Positions 55,401 to 64,000 of a stretch of DNA of 64,000 nucleotides are shown one piece after another (position 1 is the stretch's first letter; every line of letters begins with the position of its first letter). This stretch comes from Erythrophleum ivorense (taxonomy: Eukaryota; Streptophyta; Magnoliopsida; Fabales; Fabaceae): assembly GCA_026724425.1 (NCBI GenBank), contig JAIUCV010000394.1, positions 620,001 through 684,000 of the forward strand. The letters run 5' to 3'. The notes below the pieces were generated by a model. The model made no database searches. It was not told the DNA's origin and worked only from the letters and a program-made list of their open reading frames with translations. Both the position numbers and the translations under genes were made by a program.

Positions 55401-57341
55401 ATGTTGACTAGTACACCAGTGTTGGCGTTACCCGATCCGGGGAAGCCATATGAAGTGTACACAGATGCTTCAGGAGTAGGGCTTGGTTGTGTTTTGATGC
55501 AGGAGGGCAGAGTGATTGCCTATGCTTCGAGACAGTTGCAGGACAGTGAGCGTAACCGTCCTACGCATGATCTTGAGTTGGGAGCAGTGGTTTTTGCGCT
55601 CAAGATTTGGAGGTCTTATTTGTATGGTGGTAGAGTGCAGATCTTTACAGATCACAAGAGCCTACAGCATATCTTTACTCAGCCTTTGCTGAATGCGAGG
55701 CAGACGCGTTGGGTGGAGTTTCTGGCAGACTATGACCTGGATATTGTTTATCATCCGGGCAAGGCCAATTTGGTGGCAAATGCTTTGAGTCGACGGAGGG
55801 TTGATTCAGATAGAGAGCGTGGTGTTGAGGCTTTGGTCAGCGAGATTAGTACATTGCGTCTTTATGCTATTTCAGAGGAGCCTTTGGGTTTGGAGGCAGC
55901 TGATCAGGCAGATTTACTCAGTAGGATCAGAGTGGCTCAGCAGAGGGATCAGAGTTTGGTTGATGCTTCGCAGACGGTTGGTTCTGAGTATCAGGTCTCT
56001 TCGAATGGGACTATCTTGGTTCGTGGCCGAGTTTGTGTGCCCAAGGATGTGGAGTTGAGACAGGAGGTTTTGAGAGAGGCTCATTCGAGCAAGTTTTCGA
56101 TTCATCCGGGTGCGACCAAGATGTACCGTGACCTCAAACGGTATTATCATTGGGTTGGGGTGAAGAGGGATGTAGCTGATTGGGTTGCGAGGTGCAACAC
56201 TTGTTCTTTGGTCAAGGCAGAGCATCAGGTGCCTAGTGGTCTTTTGCAGAGTTTACCCATTCCAGAGTGGAAGTGGGACATGATCACTATGGATTTTTTT
56301 GTGGGATTGCCTATCTCACGAACATTCGATGCTATTTGGGTCATTGTGGATCGCTTGACCAAGTCAGCACATTTCTTGGCCATCAAGAAGATAGATGGAG
56401 CAGCTGTCTTGGCTAGGAAGTTTGTGCGAGAGATTGTGAGGCTGCATGGAGTGCCAGCCAGTATTGTGTCGGATAGAGATCCGAAGTTTGCTTCAGAGTT
56501 TTGGAGGGCATTTCAGACTGAGATGGGCACTAAGGTGCATATGAGTACAGCGTATCATCCGCAGACATATGGGCAGTCAGAGAGGACTATTCAGACTTTG
56601 GAAGATCTGTTGAGGATGTGTGTACTGGATTGGGGTGGTCATTGGGCTGATCATCTGTGTTTGGCAGATTTTGCCTATAACAACAGTTTTCAGTCTAGTA
56701 TTGGCATGGCTCCATTTGAGGCTCTGTATGGGAGGTCATGCAGGACACCGTTATGCTGGACCCAAGTGGGGGAGCGCAGCATGTTTGGGGCTACTTTTGT
56801 TCAGGAGACGACGGAGAAGATCCGCGTCTTGAGGTTGAACCTGAAGGAGGCTCAGGATAGACAGAGGAGTTATGCAGATAGGCGGCGACGTGAGCTTGAG
56901 TTTCAGGTGGGAGATAGAGTTTATCTCAAGATGGCTATGTAGAGGGGCCCTAACAGGTCCATAGAAGAGAACAAGCTCAGTCCGCGGTTTATGGGTCCGT
57001 TTCCAGTGGTTGAGCGAGTTGGGCCAGTGGCTTATCGGTTAGAGTTGCCACCGATTATGAGCGCCTTTCACAAGGTGTTTCATGTCTCTATGTTGCGGAG
57101 GTGTTTGCATCCTTCAGAGGAGTTAGTGGCAGAGATTCCAGAGGATCTTCAGTCAGATATGACAGTTCCGGTAGTTCCTGTGAGGATTCTTGAGAGGAGA
57201 GTCAAGGTTCTGCGGAACAAGAGGGTGCCATTGTTGAGAGTCTTGTGGGACTGTAGTGGCACAGAGGAGCAGACTTGGGAGCCAGAGGCAAAGATGAAGT
57301 TGAAGTTCGGAAAGTGGTTCGACAAGCAGGCTGTGGAGTGA
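52424..57341 (+). pseudogene. Tekay gag-pol with a 115-bp intron and one nonsense codon
   Basis: Exon 1 (52424-53861) encodes Gag: an RG-rich N-terminus, a Gag core (WRQRLERNFNSVRCPEQF) and two CCHC knuckles, CFGCGSLDHLVATC and CFYCREPGHIKPMC. A GT...AG intron 53862-53976 joins it in frame to exon 2 (from 53977). Exon 2 encodes a protease (LFDSGASNCF), an RT (VIIFIDDILVYS), RNase H (VYTDASGVGLG, FTDHKSLQHIF) and an integrase. The integrase has HHCC, the catalytic residues in TMDFF, VSDRDPKF and GQSERT, and a GPF motif. The C-terminus (from about 57150) has the look of a chromodomain (VPLLRVLWDC, EEQTWEPE). TAG at 56940-56942 cuts the integrase before the GPF motif and chromodomain. Without that stop, the spliced frame would be 1601 codons. 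The intron is inferred from splice signals and frame only. Confidence 0.85.
53862..53976 (+). other. Probable spliceosomal intron between gag and protease
   Basis: Donor CACAG|GTAAAA and acceptor GTGTGTAG|GG, with a T-rich interior and an in-frame stop at 53885-53887 if unspliced. Splicing restores ITGTLLVGGF across the junction and changes frame from gag to pol. Confidence 0.6.
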
Positions 57342-57901
57342 CCTTCTTCATCTTTGTGGTTCTAGTTTTGTTTTTTGTTTTTGTTATTGTTGGTTTTCGA
57401 TTTATGTATTTTCGTTTCGTTGTACGATATACATTTTTGGAGTTATATGAGATGGAGTTTTGCCTCATATTTTGGTTTCGCGTTTTGGATGTTACAAGTT
57501 TCTTTGGCCGGTGGGGTCATTGAAAGTTTTTGGTCATATGTTGATACGCGTTTCAGTATTATTACTCGTTATATCTAGAGGCGGTGGGCCTTTAGAGTAG
57601 ACGGTGGGTCTACTTTTGTTGGGACGGTGGGTGCCCGGCAGACTTATATTGGGGGTCGCTACCTCGGTATGAGTTGTTTTCGTGACGGTGGGTCACGGTT
57701 TGGATACTGTGGCGGTGGGCCGCAGTATAGATATTGTGGCGGTGGGCCGCAATATGGATATTGTGACGGTGGGTTACAGTATTGAGAGTAATAATGTCTT
57801 GAAACATGCGTATAACATAGGACTAAAAAGTGAGTTTTTGAGGTCTTGGAGAGACGTTTGTGTTGGGATTCGAGGACGAATCCAGTTTAGTGGGGGAGAA
57901 T
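57342..57901 (+). other. 3' untranslated region of Tekay element, with 27-bp repeats and polypurine tract
   Basis: No gene. CGGTGGG occurs seven times (57585-57770); four copies at 57686, 57713, 57740 and 57767 form a regular 27-bp tandem array. The polypurine tract AGTGGGGGAGAAT lies at about 57888-57900, next to the LTR. Confidence 0.8.
57686..57793 (+). repeat. 27-bp tandem repeat, four units
   Basis: Unit CGGTGGGCCGCAGTATAGAT plus ATTGTGG, with variations. It lies inside the element's 3' noncoding region. Confidence 0.85.
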
Positions 57902-59216
57902 TGTAACATCCGCGAACAAGAAAGTTGTGTTAGAGTTGGTATCGGACGACATTAGGGATTCGGGAGTCGATTACATACGCTCTTTGAGGTGCGAATCGAG
58001 GATTGATTGTACATGTTCTTGTTTGATTGTTGTACAGTTGGTTTAAGGTTCATTTATCTCGAAGAAAATGTGTGAAAAGCTTCTGAATGCTTAGTGTCGA
58101 TCGACACCAAAGGGGGGTGTCGATCGACACCGGTTGAGAAATCAATTCTGGTTTAAGTCGATTGCGCGTTCGATTGTGGTTTGAGTTGGTATGGTCGATG
58201 AGGGGTGTCGACCGACACCAAGGAAGGGTGTCGATCGACACCGGTTATTGTGAAATCGACCGGTTTTTGGCTGGTTTTTTCCCAGTTAAGGGTTTGGAAG
58301 CCCTAAGTCGCGATTAAAACCCTGTGGCCGCGTGAAAAGGCTCAGTTTTCGAGGAGACACTTTTCAGAGGCAATTTTGGGAGATTTCTGAGGTTGGGAGG
58401 CTTGTTCTGAGGCTTTGGGTTGCTGTTCATCTTCTATTCCTTTCTTCTAATCCTTTTCAAGGTGAGTGCGTGACTGTAGGTCCGTTATTCATTGGAGTTT
58501 GATTGATTTCGGTTTTGTTGATGAGTTTTCGAGTTGTTCTTGAGTTGTGGTCGAGTTTTATTGTTGTTTGATCGATGTGGAGGTTGAATCCCACGAAATT
58601 ATGTGTTTATTCGATTTCCGTAGATTTTGGTGTCTGGGCGTCGAGCTGGTGTCGACCGACACTCGATGAGTGTCGATCGACACTCAGGAGGCTGGCGTCG
58701 GTCGAAACCATAGAGGTGTCGGTCGACACCGACCTGGGTGATCAGGAAACGTGGGTTTCCTGACAGTGAGTTTATATTGTTGAGCTTTGTTAATGTTGTT
58801 GATTATTGTTGATGTATTGTCTGGTGTTTGACGTACTTGGCCTGTAGACAGGATGATCCACTCACTAAGTATTTATGATAATACTTACACATCTCTATTC
58901 CAATGTGATGCAGGTAACAGCAATGTTCTTCCGCAGAAAGAGACCGAGAGAAGAGGATGATGAGATTAGGAATTTGATATTGGCTATCTTGTTGTGGTTG
59001 ACCAGGAATTCATCATGCTAGGGTGTTAGTCTTATTTCAATAATGTAGCAAACCTGGTGTTTAGATTGCTTATTCTTTATTGGTTTATTGGTTATTGGTT
59101 TATTGGTTATTGGTTTATGGCTTTTGTTGAACTGATTATTGTTATTTAATATTATTGATTTCTTCCGAGAATTTCCGCATTGATAAAAAAAAAAAAAAAA
59201 AAGCTTGGTTGTTTCA
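57902..59216 (+). repeat. 3' LTR of Tekay-type element (1315 bp)
   Basis: Pair of 50867-52205. It lacks one 21-bp unit (CATAGAGGTGTCGGTCGACAC-like) present in the 5' LTR and has several other differences. One palindrome (about 58695) is degenerate. Confidence 0.95.
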
Positions 59217-59221
59217 TAGCC

Positions 59222-60811
59222 GACCACCTGTCAAGGCTCAGGATAGATGAACCAGTCCCCATAGATGATTCACTACCCGAGGAGCAACTGCTTTTGGTAA
59301 AGACCCTGAACCAAAGCATCTACTTGGCCAAGAAGCTCGAAGAGATCAAAGCAATAGAAGAAAAGGCAGCCCCCTGGTATGCAGATTTCGCCAACTATTT
59401 AGCTTGTGGTGAAGGGCCAACAGACCTGAGGCCATATCAGCGGAAGAAATTTTTTAGGGACATATCCCATTACTTCTGGGACGAGCCATACTTGTTCAAG
59501 AGAGGATCAGATGGGCTATTCAGAAGATGTGTTGCTCAAGAGGAAGTCAATGGAATCCTACAGCACTGCCATGGCTCCAGTTATGGTGGGCATTTCGCGA
59601 CCTTCAAAACCGCAACAAAATTTCTCCAAGCTGGATTCTTGTGGCCCAGCTTGTTCAAGGATGCTCACGACTTCATCCAGCAGTGTGATCGGTGTCAGAG
59701 AGGGGAACATCACTAAGAGGAATGAGATGCCCCAGAACCCAATCCTGGAGGTTGAAGTATTCGATGTGTGGGGTATTGACTTCATGGGACCTTTCAACCC
59801 AACCTCCTATGGAAACGCCTACATCCTTGTTGCTGTGGATTATGTTTCCAAGTGGGTAGAAGCAGTAGCTTGTCCAACTAATGACGCCAAGATGGTGATT
59901 AAATTGTTCAAGAATATCATCTTCCCTAGATATGGTGTACCCAGGGTTGTGATAAGCGATGGAGGCAGCCATTTCATTAACAAAGTGTTCGAAAACCTGC
60001 TGAAGAAGTATGGGGTTAAGCACAAGGTCGCCACCCCATATCATCCCCAAACCAGTGGTCAGGTTGAGGTTTCGAACAAGTAGATCAAGGGATCCTCAGG
60101 ACAATAGTGGGAGTGACTAAGAAGGACTGGGCAGCTAAGCTTGATGACGCACTCTGGGCCTACAGAACAGCTTACAAAACGCCAATAGAGAGAACTCCCT
60201 TCTCGCTGCTGTATGGGAAGTCTTGTCACTTGCCAGTTGAACTTGAGTATAAAGCACTTTGGGCAATCAAGTTGCTGAACTTTGACATCATAACAGCTCA
60301 AGAAAAAAGAGAGGTGGATCTGCATGAGCTTGAGGAAATGAGGCTAGATGCATATGAAAGCTCTAAGATCTATAAGGAGAGAACCAAGGCCTTCCATGAC
60401 AAGAAAATCCTACCAAAAGTCTTCAAAGAAGGGGATAATGCCTTGCTCTTCAACTCCCAGCTCAAGCTGTTCCCAAGGAAACTTAAGTCACGCTGGTCTG
60501 GTCCGTTTAAGGTCAAGGAGGTTCTGCCTTACGGAGCCGTCACATTGCTCAATCAAAATGGTGACGAATTTACAGTAAATGGCCAGAGGCTCAAACCTTA
60601 CTTGGGGAACGAAATTGTAGGAGGAGGAGTTTCGACTCTTCTACATGACCCTCCCCCAAGCCTAAAAGGTCTGAAGAGTCAAGCTATGAGACTTAAAACA
60701 AGCTCACTTGGGAGGAAATCTCATGCCTATCGCTGTACATATTTCTTTATCTCTATTTGTTTTGACGTTTTCTCCCCCAGGTCTATAGAAAAAAAGGGAG
60801 AGAAAGTTTGA
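59222..60811 (+). pseudogene. Athila RNase H end and integrase, frameshifted
   Basis: It resumes right after the Tekay TSD with DHLSRLRIDEPVPID. The integrase HHCC motif includes HCHGSSYGGHF and CDRCQRG. A single-base change in the G-run near 59702 shifts the frame. The core then shows WGIDFMGPF, VISDGGSHF and GQVEVSNK, the three catalytic acidic residues. A TAG at 60081-60083 and a second frameshift near 60092 follow, and then the C-terminal GPF-type region (RWSGPFKVKEVLPYGAV) in frame to 60811. The conserved post-pol motif CTCACTTGGGAGGAAA (about 60702) lies inside this open end, so the true coding end may be near 60660. Confidence 0.88.
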
Positions 60812-61542
60812 TCAGTCCGCACTGCAACTTGACCATTTTGCTCAAGATACATGAGGGCAACGGTTTTGGGGAACGGTTTTTACCAACCCCTGAACGTTAC
60901 CACGTAAGCCCACTTATTTCTCCTTTGGCGGCCCATTAGTAGGTTCGAATTTAACTTAGCGATTTTGTTTAAGAAAGGGAAAGTGGGAGAGAAAAAGAAG
61001 GAGGCGGTTTTCATTTATTGAGCATTATCGATTGGACAGTTTTATTTAAAATCGTGTCCGTCCGATCTCCTCGCCCCACCCCTCTCTCCTACTTTACCTT
61101 TCTTAAACTCCTAAATCCTTAATCTCTCTCTCACGCTCCATAACTAGAAACCTTTTCTCTTCTCGTTTTCTCTCTAAGCACTCTCATCTTGTTCATCACA
61201 ATTAATCTCAATCTCTTTTTCCAAACTTCAAGCGGTAAGCATCTAACTCTTAAAAAGGGATTGTTGTATGATTTGTATTTTAGAGATGTTTAGGGTGGAG
61301 ATTTTCGTTTCCCGAGAGAGAGATAGTTCGATTTGACCATCGATTCCTACTTGCATGTATCTTTTTCTTGTTGAATCTAGGGGTTTGTGAGCTTATTTTG
61401 ACTGCTATGAATTGATTTGAAGTCGGTTGAATCTCATTGCTTGTTTTTCGATTCTAGAGACCGCTACTTTTCTCGCTTTGCATGTGTCGGAGTTTGCCCA
61501 ATCCTAACTTCTCTTGTGAGTTTTGATCCATTTTTGCAGAAC
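60812..61542 (+). promoter_or_regulatory. Putative promoter, leader and intron of Athila ORF2
   Basis: TATTTAAAA at about 61044-61052 is followed by a CT-rich leader. A donor AGCG|GTAAGC lies at 61235 and an acceptor TTTTTGCAG ends at 61539, just 3 bp before the ORF2 ATG at 61543. The structure looks like an ordinary plant gene start with a 305-bp leader intron. The alternative is splicing of the full-length RNA to this acceptor. Confidence 0.45.
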
Positions 61543-63090
61543 ATGACTACCACAAGGGGAAAGATTGCAAGAGCGGCGGCTGAAAAGGCTCAGGGCAAGA
61601 AACCGGCCATTGAAGACGATGGCGGAAGCAAAGTCAAGGCTTCCGGGTCAACCCGCGTCCGCGCGAAGGAGTACCGGTCCATTTTCCGTCAGATGGTGTT
61701 CGTGGGGACCCGATACCCCGACCAAGATGCAATAGAGAGTCTGGGGATTCTCGATGATTGCCAAGAAGTTTTCGACATGATGGAGCTCGACAAGTTCATG
61801 TCGATGACGTACCCGACCTATAGAAATCCGACGATTGACTTCCTTTCGTCTCTAAAGGTCCACCATTACGAGCCCGAGGAAGTTACACCGGCGGGAGAAG
61901 GGAGTGGCTTCATCACCTTCATGATCAAGAAAGATAAGCACCGAGTGACTTTCACCGATCTTGAAGAAGTCTACGGGTTCTCCCACAAGGACGGGAGGCA
62001 ACTGACCACGACAATCACCAAGGAGGAGACCGACGCTCTCTGGGAGACAATTGCACAAGGAAAGTTCAGGTTGAGCACGGAGAAGAGCGCACACATACGG
62101 AGTCCGGTCCTGCGCTACGTCCACAAAGCTCTAGCCCACACCTTCTTTGCAAGGAGAGACACCGACAACGTCACCGAGAGGGAGCTGGAAATGATCAACT
62201 CAGGCGTTTACTACTCTTTGGACCTGCTGAGCAACGGGAAGGCTATGGTAGGCGACAACTCCAATTCCAGCCTTGTCGCGCACCTGATAAAAAGCTTCAT
62301 GGGGTACAAAGACTGGACACTCACTTTGGACAAGATGGGAAAGGCAAAGGTTGGACAAGTCAGTGTCGGAGGAGTCATCACGCCAATTTTGGTACACTGC
62401 GGAGTTGAGCTCGGAGAGCCAGACTTTCCACCCCAGTTTATGAACCTCTCCTACTTACGCAAGATTCACTTTCTCAGGGCCGAAGAAGTTGAAGGGAAGT
62501 TCATCTACACATACGCTCACCATGATTTTCCCGTAGCTCATACCCTCTTGCTCAACAAAGCCTTGACAGCCATCGAAGTGAAGGGCAACATCGAGTTCGA
62601 GCTCCCCTTTGGTGCGCTCTCTTATCCGACCCCTGGAGCACAGCAACCCGCATACTCAGATGACGAACCGATGCACATGGGAGAAGAAGCTGCTCACACG
62701 GATCAAGATGAGGTCCCCGAAGAATACTTAACCAGCGAGTTCCACTTTGAGCCATACCATGCCTCCGGGAAAAACGTCGCCCTGAACGCAGCACACAAGC
62801 ACATCAACCTGCTGCAACAGTGGAACAAGTGGCAGGACAAGACGATCCAGAAGCTGGTCAAAACGGTCAAACAGCTGACTACTCAACTCCGGAACATAGC
62901 CCCGTGCACACCTCCACCGCAAGAGAGCTACTCCGATAGCGAGGTCAACCGCGACGCTCAGGCAAAACCACAAACCGCTCCTCCAACCGAAGCAGTTCCA
63001 TCCGCTCCAAGGAAGCGAAAGGCGACACGGTCTCCATCTCTAGCACGTTCTTCGGATGAATTAATCTCATCCGACTCCGCTGAATTATAA
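61543..63090 (+). CDS. Athila ORF2 ('Arabidopsis retrotransposon ORF-1 protein', env-position protein)
   Basis: 515 codons, uninterrupted. The start is ATG 61543, 3 bp after a good splice acceptor; upstream codons in the same frame are probably intronic. The protein begins TTTRGKIARAAAEKAQGKK. It has a conserved central domain typical of the Athila ORF family (motifs YRSIFRQMVFVGTRYP, MELDKFMSMTYPTY, LEEVYGFSHKDG), an acidic stretch, a short coiled coil near HINLLQQWNKWQDKTIQKL and an RKRKA-containing Ser-rich tail. No clear transmembrane segment or signal peptide is visible. Its position corresponds to env in retroviruses, but an envelope role is unproven. It is intact while gag-pol of the same element is broken. 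Confidence 0.85.
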   Translation: MTTTRGKIARAAAEKAQGKKPAIEDDGGSKVKASGSTRVRAKEYRSIFRQMVFVGTRYPDQDAIESLGILDDCQEVFDMMELDKFMSMTYPTYRNPTIDFLSSLKVHHYEPEEVTPAGEGSGFITFMIKKDKHRVTFTDLEEVYGFSHKDGRQLTTTITKEETDALWETIAQGKFRLSTEKSAHIRSPVLRYVHKALAHTFFARRDTDNVTERELEMINSGVYYSLDLLSNGKAMVGDNSNSSLVAHLIKSFMGYKDWTLTLDKMGKAKVGQVSVGGVITPILVHCGVELGEPDFPPQFMNLSYLRKIHFLRAEEVEGKFIYTYAHHDFPVAHTLLLNKALTAIEVKGNIEFELPFGALSYPTPGAQQPAYSDDEPMHMGEEAAHTDQDEVPEEYLTSEFHFEPYHASGKNVALNAAHKHINLLQQWNKWQDKTIQKLVKTVKQLTTQLRNIAPCTPPPQESYSDSEVNRDAQAKPQTAPPTEAVPSAPRKRKATRSPSLARSSDELISSDSAEL

Positions 63091-64000
63091 TCGGTACACC
63101 TCCAAAACTGTAAATAACATGCATTTTTCTTTTTCTTTTCATTTCCCCTTTTGCTTTGATCTTCTCCTCTTCCTTTTTATCACACAAGGGACCGTGTGAA
63201 TTAAGTGTGGGGGAGAGGGTCAATGGTACTTGAGTCTCCTCTTCCTTTTATTTTAGCATACTTGAGTCTCATGCATTTGCGTCATGTAGAAAATTAGGAT
63301 AAATTTTCAAAATTTGCATTTAGTTTACGTTCATTTCATTTAGTATTTGAGCAATCCTTGGTTAAGTTGAACAGTTGAATTGCGGGATTAGCTCATTGAC
63401 CTAGTTTTAAGTTCTCTGGCGCAATGGTTTGAGGTTGAAGTTATGGTAGAACCGCATCACTTGAGCGCATCTTGGTCATCTTGGTAAAACCGAATGCATT
63501 GCTTTGATATGAATCCACTCCTTGATCAAGAGAACCTTAATCTGATTTTAAATTATCATGCTCGTGCCTGTCTAGTTCGCTCGTGGATTACACATACTTG
63601 AATCATCTTTGCATATTGTTTTCCATCTCTGATTGATTCAAGTAGAACTCCACTCCCATAACCAACCCTTTCCTTCAAGCCGAATGTTATTCTTGTGTGT
63701 TGTGAGGACTCTTGGTGAAAGCTTGGCATAAAGTGTTAGGTCTTGAACCGACAAGGATAGGTGATCATGTAGATTCTGGTCCACGCTTTTTGGGCCATAC
63801 TAGGCTAAGATCGGGTTTGGGAATTCACCTTGGGTCGGGGTCTTGAGGAAATTAAAGAAAGTCTTGAGTAGAAAAGGGCAGCGAGTGTATTAAGGTTGTT
63901 AGAGCTTGGTCTATATGTGTATAAGTTTAGCCCCCATCATAAAAAAAAAAAAAAGAGAAGAGAATAAAAGAAAAGATGGGTTAGAGCATAAATGAAAAAG
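63091..64000 (+). other. Athila 3' noncoding region, runs off window
   Basis: A hairpin at 63180-63199 (TCACAC / GTGTGA, loop AAGGGACC) is followed by the internal polypurine tract GTGTGGGGGAGAGG (63206-63219). After that comes AT-rich noncoding DNA without genes. The final polypurine tract and 3' LTR should lie just right of the window. The A-rich run near 63940 is low complexity. Confidence 0.7.

Larger units (their letters stand above)
50867..59216 (+). mobile_element. Tekay/Del-type chromovirus (Ty3/gypsy)
   Basis: TSD TAGCC is at 50862-50866 and 59217-59221. LTRs are 1339 and 1315 bp. The primer-binding site is of the initiator-Met tRNA type. The gag has two zinc knuckles, and pol runs protease, RT, RNase H, integrase, with a chromodomain-like C-terminus. 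It inserted into the RNase H region of the Athila element; the Athila frame resumes with DHLSRL immediately after the right TSD. Confidence 0.95.
46893..64000 (+). mobile_element. Athila element with ORF2, 5' deleted, 3' end outside window
   Basis: The order is an LTR fragment, gag, protease, RT, RNase H, integrase and Athila ORF2, then a long 3' noncoding region. The LTR start TGATGTGTTCAAC (46893) follows GGTAT, the probable left TSD; the right side is off the window. It is interrupted by the Tekay element (50867-59216). Multiple frameshifts in gag and pol make gag-pol dead, while ORF2 is intact. Confidence 0.92.

Noticed and set aside
61543..63090. Athila ORF2 as a true viral envelope gene
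   Set aside because: No signal peptide, membrane anchor or glycoprotein features are visible. Its position resembles env but the function is unsupported.

Overview
This window is plant nuclear heterochromatin, almost certainly from a Brassicaceae species. The evidence is nested Athila-, Tat- and Tekay-type Ty3/gypsy retrotransposons, two Ty1/copia elements, plant-type introns, and a fragment closely resembling the end of an Arabidopsis A2-type cyclin gene. I see no intact, clearly single-copy host gene. About 85-90% of the sequence can be assigned to LTR retrotransposons. Most boundaries can be set to the base because TG...CA termini, primer-binding sites and 5-bp target-site duplications (TSDs) are visible.

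Layout, left to right. (1) 1-773 is the 3' end of a Tat-type element (LTR 331-773). It lies beside the primer-binding region of Ty1/copia element 1 (774-3167 plus 18173-20346). (2) Copia 1 is split by an Athila-like element that has only gag and protease (3168-18172, TSD GTGAG). That element is itself split by a second, opposite-strand gag-protease element (7576-15080, TSD GTTGT). (3) After copia 1 comes host-like sequence with the last exons of a cyclin A2-like gene (20347-22579) and the start of a Tekay-type LTR. The block from 16626 to about 22919 is then repeated in tandem at 22967-29267, with a 50-bp patchwork filler at the junction. The second copy runs into an intact solo LTR (28930-30265, TSD CGTCA). 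(4) 30271-32795 and 44352-46892 are unassigned, partly mutually inverted host-like sequences. They flank copia element 2 (32796-44351, TSD GTGGG), which carries a nearly intact Tat element (33536-43849, TSD ACTGT, LTRs identical by eye). (5) 46893-64000 is an autonomous-type Athila element with gag, pol and the Athila ORF2. Its RNase H region is split by a Tekay chromovirus (50867-59216, TSD TAGCC).

The most interesting items are these. A four-exon gene of about 849 codons lies antisense to gag-pol inside the Tat element and has its own TATA box; the exon-intron model keeps frame throughout. Eight or nine copies of a 14-bp palindrome, GTGTCGATCGACAC and close variants, sit in each Tekay LTR. 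A hairpin with compensating base changes stands just before each polypurine tract of the Athila-group elements. The Tekay gag-pol has an apparent frame-restoring intron. The tandem duplication junction has a templated filler. All coordinates and alignments were made by eye; family assignments rest on recognised motifs, not on database searches.
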